A DNA stretch of 22,025 bases from Candidatus Pacearchaeota archaeon UBA92 (GCA_002497285.1 DANJ01000002.1:1-22025), one strand, 5' to 3'. Counted from the first letter of the stretch, positions 14,065 through 21,661 are shown. The notes: a model not told the origin generated them from the letters alone. Made by a program: numbers and translations.

Positions 14065-15162
14065 ATGAAGGAAATGTATTTGGATAATGCTGCAACAACT
14101 CCTGTTTATCCAGAATCAGTTAGAGAAATGGAAAAGGTCATGCTAAAGAGTTACGGAAATCCTAGTTCTATCCATAATAAAGGAGAAGAAGCATTTAAGC
14201 TAATTTCTGATGCAAGAAAAAAAATAGCTGGCGACATTAACTGTAAGCCTGAAGAAATAATTTTTACTTCTGGGGCGACGGAGAGCAATAGTCTTGCTTT
14301 GAGTTTTAAAAGCAAAAAGAAAAAAATATTTGTCAGTAGCATTGAACACCCCTCTGTTATGGAAAATGCATTTAAATTAGAAGTGAGAGGTTATGAGATT
14401 ATCAAAATTCCCGTCGATAATCTCGGAATTATAGACTTCAATTTTTTAGAAAAAATGATTGATTCGAATACTTTTCTTGTTTCAGTAATGCATGTGAATA
14501 ACATATTCGGGACAATTCAAGACATTGGGAGGATTGGAAAATTATGCAGAAAGAGGGGGGCTTTATTTCATACCGATGCAGTTCAGAGTTTTGGTAAATT
14601 AAAAATAGACATTCAAGAAATGTGTGTTGATATGTTGTCTGCTTCTGCACATAAAATAGGGGGACCGAAAGGAACTGGATTTTTATACATGAGAACAGGA
14701 ATTACACTTGAGCCGATAATAGTTGGAAGCGGACAGGAAAGAGGAATGAGAAGTGGAACTGAAAACGTTCCAGGAATTGTTGGTTTTGCTAAGGCTTTGG
14801 AAATGCAAAAAAAAGTTAATGGAAATAAGGTAGAAAAATTAAGAAATAATTTGATTTTGGGATTGGAAGAGATTGGAGGAAAAATTAACGGAGATAGGAA
14901 AAAAAGGATATGGAACAATGTACATGTTTCTTTTTCTGGAAGAGATAATGAAGGAATTGTACTTGCTTTGTCCCTAAAAGGAATTTATGTTTCAACAGGA
15001 AGTGCATGTGAAAGTAAAAAAACCAAAGAAGATTATATTTTAAAAGCAATTGGGTTAAATAAGGGAGAGATTGATTCTGGAATAAGGATTACACTTGGAA
15101 AGGATACTACTGAAAAAGATATTAAAAGACTGCTTAAAGAAATTAAAAATTTATTAAGATAG
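14065..15162 (+). CDS. Cysteine desulfurase (NifS/IscS family)
   Basis: PLP enzyme that turns L-cysteine into alanine and a protein-bound persulfide, feeding Fe-S cluster assembly and tRNA thiolation. The 365 residues carry the expected marks: YLDNAATTP (5-13), SSIEHPSV with the PLP-stacking H95, HTDAVQ with D171, and SAHKIGGPKGTGFLY with Schiff-base K197. GMRSGTENVP lies at 227-236, and VSTGSACES carries the persulfide cysteine C315. The short loop around the active cysteine fits group I (IscS/NifS). No IscU-like scaffold is next to it, so the sulfur acceptor is not visible here. It could serve Fe-S assembly, thiouridine synthesis or both. Confidence 0.95.
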   Translation: MKEMYLDNAATTPVYPESVREMEKVMLKSYGNPSSIHNKGEEAFKLISDARKKIAGDINCKPEEIIFTSGATESNSLALSFKSKKKKIFVSSIEHPSVMENAFKLEVRGYEIIKIPVDNLGIIDFNFLEKMIDSNTFLVSVMHVNNIFGTIQDIGRIGKLCRKRGALFHTDAVQSFGKLKIDIQEMCVDMLSASAHKIGGPKGTGFLYMRTGITLEPIIVGSGQERGMRSGTENVPGIVGFAKALEMQKKVNGNKVEKLRNNLILGLEEIGGKINGDRKKRIWNNVHVSFSGRDNEGIVLALSLKGIYVSTGSACESKKTKEDYILKAIGLNKGEIDSGIRITLGKDTTEKDIKRLLKEIKNLLR

Positions 15163-15209
15163 GTTTAATAAGCCAAATTTAGATATACATTGTAGGATAT
15201 GGAGGCAAA

Positions 15210-15275
15210 ATGCAAAGAATTATTAGAAAAATGCGAAGGAAAAGAAAGCTATTGAAGAAGCTCAAGAAGAAATAA
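15210..15275 (+). CDS. Tiny basic ORF, possibly ribosomal protein eL41-like
   Basis: A 21-codon ORF starts MQRIIRKMRRKRKLL and is otherwise almost entirely Lys, Arg and Leu. Strong GGAGG at 15201-15205 lies 4 nt before its ATG. It ends two bases before the convergent gene's stop, the same packing seen for other convergent pairs here. Length and composition recall eL41, a single short basic helix of the archaeal/eukaryotic large ribosomal subunit, but so short a sequence cannot be assigned securely. An overlapping alternative frame (ATG at 15199) gives only 18 codons. Confidence 0.4.
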   Translation: MQRIIRKMRRKRKLLKKLKKK

Positions 15276-15277
15276 TT

Positions 15278-15550
15278 TTATTCTGCCCAGTCTTCTGCCT
15301 TTTCTTCATGTTTGTCTGGAACTTCATCGTCTACAAGCTCTAGCTGGTCTTCGTCGGCCATAACATAGGCGATGGTTTCACCATCTTGGATAATCTCAAC
15401 ATGATATTGTCCGTTTGGAAGAAGCAGATTTATCTTTCCAACCATACCTGCTTTTATCTCTATTTCTTTATCTGCATAAGATTCTATATATTCTGCATTC
15501 GGAGAGTGTAGAAGTCTAACTTTTTGGTGTCTTCTAAATTTAGTATTCAT
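15278..15550 (-). CDS. Small beta-barrel-like hypothetical protein
   Basis: The 90-residue protein has a basic N-terminus (MNTKFRRHQKVRLLHSPNAE) and a run of short strands typical of SH3-like barrels (EIKAGMVGKINLLLPNGQYHVEI with turns at Gly and Pro-Asn-Gly). A very acidic tail follows (from about 70). It has no cysteine and no transmembrane segment. I do not recognise a specific family. It starts two bases after the stop of the DUF5652-like gene and has an AGGAG site about 11 nt before its ATG, so the two are one operon. Confidence 0.7.
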   Translation of the reverse strand: MNTKFRRHQKVRLLHSPNAEYIESYADKEIEIKAGMVGKINLLLPNGQYHVEIIQDGETIAYVMADEDQLELVDDEVPDKHEEKAEDWAE

Positions 15551-15552
15551 TG

Positions 15553-15840
15553 TTAAATTATCTCCTGTTTTTTCTTTTTTTCTGAGCCCTTGCTCTTCTC
15601 TTTTACATTTGGAAGCTCAATTTTTGAAAACAGGAAAAGATAAAGTATTTCTAGAATACCTACGGTGTTTAATATTAAGATGATTATAAACCAAATGGAC
15701 TGATTTTTTCTTGCAGATTTCCATAGGGCAAGCCCTTTCCAAATGATTGACCAGATAAGGACTATAACAATTAGCCATATTGGAATTCCAAAATTAGGTC
15801 CTAACTTGTTTAGCACTTCTGTTAAAATCTCACCTGTCAT
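15553..15840 (-). CDS. DUF5652-like two-helix membrane protein
   Basis: The 95-residue protein has two transmembrane helices (about 18-38 and 48-71) joined by WKGLALWKSARKNQSIWF. That WKxxALWKSAR..Q..WF signature and the following LNTVGILEILYLF match the DUF5652 family as I remember it, which is frequent in DPANN archaea and candidate-phyla bacteria. The C-terminus is a Lys/Glu-rich cytosolic tail. Function is unknown. It is the first gene of a two-gene minus-strand operon with a TATA box at leaderless distance. Confidence 0.78.
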   Translation of the reverse strand: MTGEILTEVLNKLGPNFGIPIWLIVIVLIWSIIWKGLALWKSARKNQSIWFIIILILNTVGILEILYLFLFSKIELPNVKEKSKGSEKKKKQEII

Positions 15841-15861
15841 AATATGATAAACGAACTTTAC

Positions 15862-15870
15862 TTTTTAAAT
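15862..15870 (-). promoter_or_regulatory. TATA box of the DUF5652-like operon
   Basis: Minus strand ATTTAAAAA, 22-30 nt before the ATG at 15840. Confidence 0.6.
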
Positions 15871-15938
15871 GCTCCCAATCTATATTGTTAAAGACGAAAA
15901 AGCTTAAATAGTGATTTGAATTTTAGTCGGAGTGAAGT

Positions 15939-15950
15939 ACAATTAGTTGT
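15939..15950. promoter_or_regulatory. NrdR-box-like palindrome 1
   Basis: ACAATTAGTTGT is palindromic at 10 of 12 positions and fits the shared pattern ACAAYNNRTTGT with box 2. It starts exactly 31 bp before box 2. Tandem boxes about three helical turns apart are the known arrangement of NrdR operators in bacteria. Confidence 0.6.
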
Positions 15951-15969
15951 GGTTTTTTAATTTTTTGAC

Positions 15970-15981
15970 ACAACATGTTGT
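15970..15981. promoter_or_regulatory. NrdR-box-like palindrome 2
   Basis: ACAACATGTTGT is a perfect 12-bp palindrome 31 nt before the nrdR ATG. It abuts a TATA-like TATTAAT (15982-15987 region) placed about right for a leaderless start at 16013. A stronger TATA-like CTTAAATA lies further up at 15903-15910, which would put both boxes just downstream of that start site. Either way, binding should repress the operon. Confidence 0.65.
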
Positions 15982-16012
15982 ATTAATCCAAAAGTTACAA
16001 AAAGAGAAAATA

Positions 16013-16456
16013 ATGCAATGTCCATACTGTTTTCATGAAGAGACGAAGGTTACGGACAAAAGAGATGTCGGAAAAATAACAAGAAGAAGGCGAGAATGTT
16101 TAAAATGTGTGAAAAGATTTTCCACGCATGAAAAGGTTGAATTGGAAGGTATAAGGATTATAAAGAAGAATGGTCAGAGAGAGGAGTTCGATCGGGAAAA
16201 AATCAGAAAGGGTATTGAAAAGGCGTGTGAAAAAAGACCAATAAGCTCTGAAAAGGTGGAAAAAATGTTGAATAATATTGAAGAAAAATCAAGGAAAAGA
16301 GGGAATGAAGTTAAGTCTGGCTTTATCGGAGAATTAGTTATGAATGAATTAAAAAAAGCAGATAAGGTTGCATATATAAGATTTGCATCTGTTTACAGAG
16401 ATTTCGCAGATTTAGGTGATTTCAAAAAAGAGATAAGGGAGTTGCTCGAAAAATAA
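16013..16456 (+). CDS. nrdR: Transcriptional repressor NrdR
   Basis: The 147-residue repressor of ribonucleotide reductase genes senses ATP/dATP. The zinc ribbon has C3, C6, C29 and C32 in MQCPYC and ECLKCVKRF, with the family's ITRRRRECL segment at 22-30. An ATP-cone domain (about 48-138) follows, starting IIKKNGQREEFDREKI and ending near YRDFADLGDF. The frame is open further upstream to an ATG at 15947, but NrdR proteins start directly at M-x-C-P-x-C, and the upstream extension would run through both operator-like palindromes. The 16013 start is therefore chosen. Its TAA overlaps the nrdJ ATG by one base. NrdR is mainly bacterial, so its presence in an archaeal genome may reflect old transfer together with nrdJ. 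Confidence 0.94.
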   Translation: MQCPYCFHEETKVTDKRDVGKITRRRRECLKCVKRFSTHEKVELEGIRIIKKNGQREEFDREKIRKGIEKACEKRPISSEKVEKMLNNIEEKSRKRGNEVKSGFIGELVMNELKKADKVAYIRFASVYRDFADLGDFKKEIRELLEK

Positions 16457-19314
16457 TGGAAGAAAAGAAAGAGATGTATGATAGCAATATTGGTGTAGAA
16501 AGGCCTGGACTGCTGGAGGCAGGAGGTTCTGGTGTGCAGGAATTTAAAATTGAAAGATTTTTTAGTCAGGATGGGAAAAGTCCTTTCGAATTTGATATTT
16601 ATGGTAATCCAATAAATTGGGTTAGAGAAGAAGTAAAAATTACAGATGATAAAGGGAGTACCTCATTTATTCAGCCAAATGTTCAAAGACCTGATTTCTG
16701 GAGCTCTCTTGCAATAAAAGTTGTTGCAAGCAAATATTTCTGGGGAGATCAAAAGAAAGGAGAAAGAGAAGATTCGGTTGAGAAACTTATAGGAAGAGTT
16801 AGCCGTTGGATGGGACAACAAGCATATAAGCAAGGATATTTTGACGAAAAACAAAGTGCAATATTTAGAGATGAGATTTCTGCTATATGTCTTAACCAGT
16901 TATGTGTCTTTAATTCTCCTGTATGGTTTAATGTTGGAATACAACAATATGATCCTAATGCAGGTGGTGTTTCTGCTTATGTTTGGGATTTTGAAGACAA
17001 AAAAATTATCCCTTCAAAGAAGACAATGAATAGGCCTCAGTGTTCTGCCTGTTTTATCTTGGGCGTTGAAGATAATATGGAGGCAATTTTATCTAATCAA
17101 GTTGCTGAAGGAAATTTGTTTAAGGCAGGAAGTGGAACTGGAAGCAATAGATCTAATTTGAGAAGTTCAAAAGAAAGATTAACTGGGGGAGGCTCCTGCT
17201 CTGGACCTGTGAGTTTTATGAGGGGATATGATGCATATGCAGGAATAATAAAATCTGGAGGAAAGACAAGAAGGGCAGCTAAAATGGAAATCTTGAATAT
17301 AGATCATCCAGACATAGTGGGTTTCATTAATGCAAAACCAAGTGAAGAAAAAAAGGCTTGGGCATTGATTGAAGCGGGATATGATGGTGGAATGAATGGT
17401 GATGCATATTCGAGTGTTGCTTTCCAAAACTGTAACATGTCCGTTCGAGTTTCAGATGAGTTTATGGAAGCTGCTAAGAAGGATGGAGATTGGTGGACAA
17501 AATATGTGGGCAACAAGGAAAGATGTGAATTGTTTAAAGCAAAAGATTTGATAAAATCGATTTCAGAGGGAACTTGGACATGTGGAGACCCTGGAATACA
17601 GTGCGACACTATAATCAATAAGTATCATACATGTAAAAATTCAGGCAAAATTAATGCTAGTAATCCTTGCTCCGAGTATATGTTTTTGGACGATACTGCC
17701 TGCAATCTTGCTTCGATAAATTTAATGAGGTTTAGAACCGAAGATGGCGGTTTTGATGTGGATAAATATAAAGAGGTTGTTAAAACATTTATCATATCTA
17801 TGGACTTAATTGTTGATGGTGCTAGTTATCCGACGGCAAAGATTGCTGAAAGGTCCCATATCTTCAGGACATTAGGCTTAGGTTATGCTAACCTTGGAGC
17901 TCTATTGATGAGCTATGGGCTTCCTTATGATTCTGATGAAGGAAGAGCGGTTGCAGCTGCTGTGACTGCGATAATGTGCGGTGAAGCTTACAAGACATCT
18001 GCAGAATTATCTAAATTAGTTGGACCTTTTCCAGGTTATCAAGAAAATAAAGAGCCCATGCTTAAGGTTATTGAAATGCATAGAGAACATGTTAAAGATA
18101 TTGATGTTGAGAAAATCCCGGCTGATTTGAGATACTTAGTAAATGTTGCGTGGGATTCCTGGAGTGAAGCGTTGAAATTAGGAGAACAATATGGTTTCAG
18201 AAATGCACAGACTACTGTCCTTGCGCCGACAGGAACAATTGCTTTTATGATGGATTGTGATACTACTGGAATTGAACCAGACATTGCTTTGGTAAAGTAT
18301 AAGGTTTTGTCAGGAGGCGGAATGTTAAAGATTGTTAATAGAGGCGTCGGACTAGCTTTGCGGAATCTTGGATATGATAATGATGAAATAAAAAAGATTC
18401 TAGATTATATAAACGAAAATGATACTATAGAGGGTGCTCCTGAACTAAAAGAAGAACACTTTGCTGTTTTTGATTGTGCTTTTAAGCCTGCTAAGGGAAA
18501 AAGAGCAATTCACTATAAGGGGCACATTAAGATGATGGGCGTTACTCAACCATTTATCTCTGGGGCGATAAGTAAAACAGTTAATATGCCTGAAGATTCG
18601 AGTGTTGATGATATAATGAACTCGTATATTTTTGCATGGGAGCAGGGTTTGAAAGCTGTGGCAATATATCGAGAAAATTCGAAGAAGAGTCAGGCGCTAA
18701 ATACTAGAAAGACTGAAGGAGAGAGAGTTAAGAAAGAAGAAATAGTAAAAGTTAAAGACAGGGAAAAGATGCCCCAAACTAGAAAGTCTATAACTCACAA
18801 ATTTATGATTGATGACCATAAGGGATTCTTGACAGTTGGGTTGTATGACGACGGCAGACCTGGAGAGATTTTTATTACGATGCATAAAATCGGCTCAACA
18901 ATAAGAGGACTGATGGATAGTTGGGCAACTTCTGTATCTTATAATTTACAGTATGGTGTGCCTGTTGATATTCTTTTTAAGAAGTTCAGACATCAAAAGT
19001 TTGAGCCTGCAGGTTTTGTTAGAAATGAGAATGGCGGAAGCCTTGATGAAAAGGGAATTAAAATAAGAACTGCTTCATCAATTGTAGATTATGTTGCACA
19101 GTTCATGCTGAATAATTTTGGTTTGGGAGGTGGAAAGGTTGAGTTTGAAATTAAGGCATTAGAGAAGCCAACCGACGAACAGAAAGCACTTGATGATTTT
19201 GGAAATGAAGGATTGGTCTGTGGATTGTGTGGTGGACCTGCTAAGCGGATTGGAAACTGCGCCATAATGTGCACTTCTTGTAAGCAAACACAAAGATCAG
19301 GTTGCGGGGAGTAA
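16456..19314 (+). CDS. nrdJ: Adenosylcobalamin-dependent (class II) ribonucleoside-diphosphate reductase
   Basis: Makes deoxynucleotides using a B12-derived radical; no separate small subunit is needed. The 952-residue protein contains the ten-stranded barrel with QCSACF (195-200, one of the redox cysteines), FKAGSGTGSNRSNLRSS (222-238), and NPCSE (403-407), in which C405 is the thiyl-radical residue and E407 the acid. DDTACNLASINL (412-423) supplies a further cysteine and APTGTI the phosphate loop. The C-terminal part ends in a cysteine-rich zinc-ribbon-like tail (CGLCGG, CAIMCTSC, SGCGE) of the kind that re-reduces the active site. No intein or frameshift is seen. It is coupled to nrdR (TAATG) and to the small gene at 19314 (TAATG). 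The host must obtain adenosylcobalamin, and no B12 synthesis genes are in the window. Confidence 0.97.
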   Translation: MEEKKEMYDSNIGVERPGLLEAGGSGVQEFKIERFFSQDGKSPFEFDIYGNPINWVREEVKITDDKGSTSFIQPNVQRPDFWSSLAIKVVASKYFWGDQKKGEREDSVEKLIGRVSRWMGQQAYKQGYFDEKQSAIFRDEISAICLNQLCVFNSPVWFNVGIQQYDPNAGGVSAYVWDFEDKKIIPSKKTMNRPQCSACFILGVEDNMEAILSNQVAEGNLFKAGSGTGSNRSNLRSSKERLTGGGSCSGPVSFMRGYDAYAGIIKSGGKTRRAAKMEILNIDHPDIVGFINAKPSEEKKAWALIEAGYDGGMNGDAYSSVAFQNCNMSVRVSDEFMEAAKKDGDWWTKYVGNKERCELFKAKDLIKSISEGTWTCGDPGIQCDTIINKYHTCKNSGKINASNPCSEYMFLDDTACNLASINLMRFRTEDGGFDVDKYKEVVKTFIISMDLIVDGASYPTAKIAERSHIFRTLGLGYANLGALLMSYGLPYDSDEGRAVAAAVTAIMCGEAYKTSAELSKLVGPFPGYQENKEPMLKVIEMHREHVKDIDVEKIPADLRYLVNVAWDSWSEALKLGEQYGFRNAQTTVLAPTGTIAFMMDCDTTGIEPDIALVKYKVLSGGGMLKIVNRGVGLALRNLGYDNDEIKKILDYINENDTIEGAPELKEEHFAVFDCAFKPAKGKRAIHYKGHIKMMGVTQPFISGAISKTVNMPEDSSVDDIMNSYIFAWEQGLKAVAIYRENSKKSQALNTRKTEGERVKKEEIVKVKDREKMPQTRKSITHKFMIDDHKGFLTVGLYDDGRPGEIFITMHKIGSTIRGLMDSWATSVSYNLQYGVPVDILFKKFRHQKFEPAGFVRNENGGSLDEKGIKIRTASSIVDYVAQFMLNNFGLGGGKVEFEIKALEKPTDEQKALDDFGNEGLVCGLCGGPAKRIGNCAIMCTSCKQTQRSGCGE

Positions 19315-19463
19315 TGGAAACGAATAATAATTGTGAACATTCTTTTGTACATCAAGCAGGAATTGAATTGGAAGGGATAATGTATGATATCTTTTATTGT
19401 CAGAAGTGTTTGAAGAACGTTAAGAAAGAAAGGCCTTGTCCGAAAGATATTGAGAAGATTTAG
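19314..19463 (+). CDS. Small Cys/His protein, third gene of the nrd operon
   Basis: The 49-codon ORF has an ATG that overlaps the nrdJ stop by one base (TAATG), with GGGGAG just before it, and ends with TAG at 19463. Ligand candidates are C7 and H9 in NCEHSF and C29-x-x-C32 in YCQKCL, plus C42, so a small zinc-ribbon fold is plausible. The identical overlap style at both operon junctions supports translation. No family is recognised. A role beside nrdJ, such as redox or metal support, is inferred only from position. Confidence 0.65.
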   Translation: METNNNCEHSFVHQAGIELEGIMYDIFYCQKCLKNVKKERPCPKDIEKI

Positions 19464-19491
19464 TTTTTGTTACTTTAATTGGATAATATAA

Positions 19492-19500
19492 CTTTATATA
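19492..19500 (+). promoter_or_regulatory. TATA box of the pyrE-like/pyrF unit
   Basis: CTTTATATA, 22-30 nt before the ATG at 19522. A GGAG (19516-19519) sits only 2 nt before the ATG, probably too close to work as a normal ribosome binding site. Confidence 0.6.
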
Positions 19501-19521
19501 AGATTTAGTTTTGAAGGAGAG

Positions 19522-20286
19522 ATGAGCATAACTCAAGAAGAAAGAAATGGTATTTCTGAGGCAATTTATTTTGCCAGTATGCAAACAACTGCCGGTGAGG
19601 AAAAAAGAGCTTTCTGGTTTGACAAGGTTATATTAACATCTGGAAAAATATCTGTATGCTTTGTAGACCACAGGGTACTTACTGGTTTTCCTGAATATGC
19701 AGATAGAGTTGTTGAAGGGCTTGATAAAGTTGTAGCAGGTAGTGGTGCTGATTATATAATCTCGTCTGCAGATGCAGGAATTTACTGGGGAGCAAGAGTT
19801 GCCGGAGATCTTGGGCTTGGATTTGTGGTCATGAGAAAAGAGGGCGATTTGTGTGGGTATATACCTAAGGGTGTTAAAGTTATAGGAGTCGACGATCTTA
19901 ATACGACGCTTGGTACCGTTTCAAAATTGGTGCAGGCAGTTGGAAAAGTAAACGGACGAATTGACGAAGTTGTTGTTGATCTTGACAGAGAAGAATACGA
20001 GCCGAATAGCGAAAGAGTATTCAAAGAAAGTGGGATTAAGCTCCGCAGTTTAGTTACATTAAATCAACTAATTGATTATGGAATAAGGCATGATTTAATT
20101 GATTCTTCCAAAGTTGAAATGGTTCATGCTTATAGAAAAGATTCAAATATGTTTGCTTTGGATATTATAAATAATAATTTTCAATGGGTTGCACAAAATA
20201 AAAGGTTGGAAAAAGCAAGAGAGTTTTACAAAAATAATCCTAAAGTTAGTGCTGCTTTGGAAGAAGCTGTGGCGAGAGTTGCTTAA
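19522..20286 (+). CDS. Orotate phosphoribosyltransferase-like protein
   Basis: The 254 residues match the type I PRTase layout of orotate phosphoribosyltransferase: VILTSGKISVCFVDHR (36-51), ADYIISSADAGIYWGARVAG (76-95) and FVVMRKEG (101-108). The PRPP loop is VIGVDDLNTTLGT (120-132). The usual loop is close to (E/D)D-hh-TTGGS; here it reads DDLNTTLGT, so one Gly is Leu and Ser is Thr. A helical C-terminal extension of roughly 50 residues (from about 200) goes beyond normal PyrE. It sits 6 bp before pyrF, the next enzyme in UMP synthesis, which supports the OPRT role. Catalysis is likely but the altered loop leaves some doubt. Confidence 0.8.
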   Translation: MSITQEERNGISEAIYFASMQTTAGEEKRAFWFDKVILTSGKISVCFVDHRVLTGFPEYADRVVEGLDKVVAGSGADYIISSADAGIYWGARVAGDLGLGFVVMRKEGDLCGYIPKGVKVIGVDDLNTTLGTVSKLVQAVGKVNGRIDEVVVDLDREEYEPNSERVFKESGIKLRSLVTLNQLIDYGIRHDLIDSSKVEMVHAYRKDSNMFALDIINNNFQWVAQNKRLEKAREFYKNNPKVSAALEEAVARVA

Positions 20287-20292
20287 ATTAAA

Positions 20293-21249
20293 ATGACATT
20301 CAGAGAAAAATGGTTGGAGGCTGTTGATGCTAAGAACTCTACTATCTGTGCAGGATTGGACCCTGCAGATTTTGAAATGGGAAGAGGAGATGAAGGAATT
20401 CCTCAAGGAATAAGAAAGTTTGATTGGGCTATGAGATATATTGAGGCTGTTGCACCTTTTGTTGCCGCTGTTAAACCTAACATAAACTATTGGCAAAACG
20501 ACAGAGGTATGGAAGAACTAGGCTTAATCGGAGAAAAAGCAAGAGATTTAGGATTAGTTGTGATAGAGGATAAGAAACTTGTCGATATTGGCTCAACTAA
20601 TGATGCTGGAGTTTATTATGCAGCTAGAATGAGAGATTCTAAATTTAATGGAGACCATCTAAAATTGTCTAGAGCTGATGCAGTTACATATGCCCCTTTT
20701 CCTGGAAATCTGGAAGAGGCTGCTAATCAGGCGCATACAAGAAGCATTGGTTTGATAAGTCTTGTCTTAATGAGTAATCCTCAATTTAGAAAAATAAAAA
20801 ACGCATGGGTTAAATTGGGGGAAGATGAAGTTGGAGAGTATGATCCTGGAGATGTTGTGATTCTTGAAGGAACAAATCTTTGTAGTGGGAGAAAAACTGA
20901 GGAAGGAGAATATGTTAGGAACTTCGTTTATCTTGCGAATTGTGCTAAGAAATATAATGTTGATGCAGTCGTTATAGGAGCTCCAAGTGCAAAGAACCAT
21001 ATAACTAATGAAGAAGTTGCAACTGTAAAGAGATATGTCGGAGATGAGATGCTAGTTTTAATGCCTGGGGTTGGAAAACAGGGAGGAGAAGCATCTGCAA
21101 TATATAAGAATTTCTCGCCGAGAAATGTGATGGTTAATGTGGGCAGAGCGATGATGTTCCCCTTTGGAAGCAACTCTACTCCTGTACAACATGCCGAAGT
21201 TGCGAGACAGTGTTGTGAAATGATAAATAAGATAAGGAATGCTGCTTGA
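20293..21249 (+). CDS. pyrF: Orotidine-5'-phosphate decarboxylase
   Basis: Final step of UMP synthesis, decarboxylating OMP. The 318-residue protein keeps the catalytic tetrad positions: GLDP (D23), KPN (K61), and D93-x-K95-x-x-D98 in IEDKKLVDIGST. The phosphate-gripping end has MPGVGKQGG and NVGRAMMFP. It is longer than the common 210-250 residues and resembles the longer subfamily with insertions, for example around 175-215. It follows the OPRT-like gene by 6 bp on the same strand, giving the domain order found in eukaryotic UMP synthase. No clear ribosome binding site precedes it, so translation may be coupled. Confidence 0.95.
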   Translation: MTFREKWLEAVDAKNSTICAGLDPADFEMGRGDEGIPQGIRKFDWAMRYIEAVAPFVAAVKPNINYWQNDRGMEELGLIGEKARDLGLVVIEDKKLVDIGSTNDAGVYYAARMRDSKFNGDHLKLSRADAVTYAPFPGNLEEAANQAHTRSIGLISLVLMSNPQFRKIKNAWVKLGEDEVGEYDPGDVVILEGTNLCSGRKTEEGEYVRNFVYLANCAKKYNVDAVVIGAPSAKNHITNEEVATVKRYVGDEMLVLMPGVGKQGGEASAIYKNFSPRNVMVNVGRAMMFPFGSNSTPVQHAEVARQCCEMINKIRNAA

Positions 21250-21282
21250 TTATCCTTCGATAAAAATATTAGTTCCATAAAG

Positions 21283-21292
21283 TTTATTAATA
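21283..21292 (+). promoter_or_regulatory. TATA box of the thioredoxin gene
   Basis: TTTATTAATA, 20-29 nt before the ATG at 21312. Confidence 0.6.
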
Positions 21293-21311
21293 CATCATTC
21301 CAGAAATATTT

Positions 21312-21623
21312 ATGGCGATAAAAATTCTTAACTCAAAAAGTTTTAACGAATTTATTAAGAAGGGAAATGCAATTGTTGATTTTTATGCAGATTGGTGTGG
21401 GCCTTGTAAAATAATGGCACCTCACTTTGAGAAAGCTTCTGAGCAGATTAAAGGTGTTAAATTTGGAAAGGTCGATGTGGACGGTAATCAGGATTTGGCG
21501 CAGAGATTTCAGGTTATGTCAATACCTACAACAATATTCTTCAAAGATGGCGAGCAGGTTGATAGACATTCAGGTGCTTTGAGTGAAGATGATATTAAAA
21601 AGACAATTGGGAAAGCCTTCTGA
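21312..21623 (+). CDS. Thioredoxin
   Basis: The 103-residue cytosolic thioredoxin has the canonical active site WCGPC at 28-32 after FYAD, and the cis-proline loop SIPTTIFF (70-77, P72). Length and all fold landmarks are standard. It reduces protein disulfides; in this neighbourhood a natural client is the class II ribonucleotide reductase, whose C-terminal cysteines need an external reductant. It has its own promoter. No thioredoxin reductase lies in the window. Confidence 0.96.
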   Translation: MAIKILNSKSFNEFIKKGNAIVDFYADWCGPCKIMAPHFEKASEQIKGVKFGKVDVDGNQDLAQRFQVMSIPTTIFFKDGEQVDRHSGALSEDDIKKTIGKAF

Positions 21624-21631
21624 ACGATAAA

Positions 21632-21640
21632 GAATAAATA
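21632..21640 (+). promoter_or_regulatory. TATA box of the 97-residue gene
   Basis: GAATAAATA, 22-30 nt before the ATG at 21662. Confidence 0.5.
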
Positions 21641-21661
21641 CCCTAATCTTTCTTAGTTTTT

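Noticed and set aside
15947..16012. Twenty-two-codon N-terminal extension of nrdR.
   Set aside because: It covers operator-like palindrome 2 and part of box 1. NrdR proteins start at the M-x-CPxC zinc ribbon.
17179..17618. Two overlapping minus-strand ORFs of 82 and 104 codons inside nrdJ.
   Set aside because: They lie fully antisense to the conserved catalytic core of class II ribonucleotide reductase.
16456..19314. Possible intein or group I intron in nrdJ, a common insertion target.
   Set aside because: The reading frame is continuous through all catalytic motifs, the length is normal, and no homing-endonuclease or splicing motifs interrupt them.
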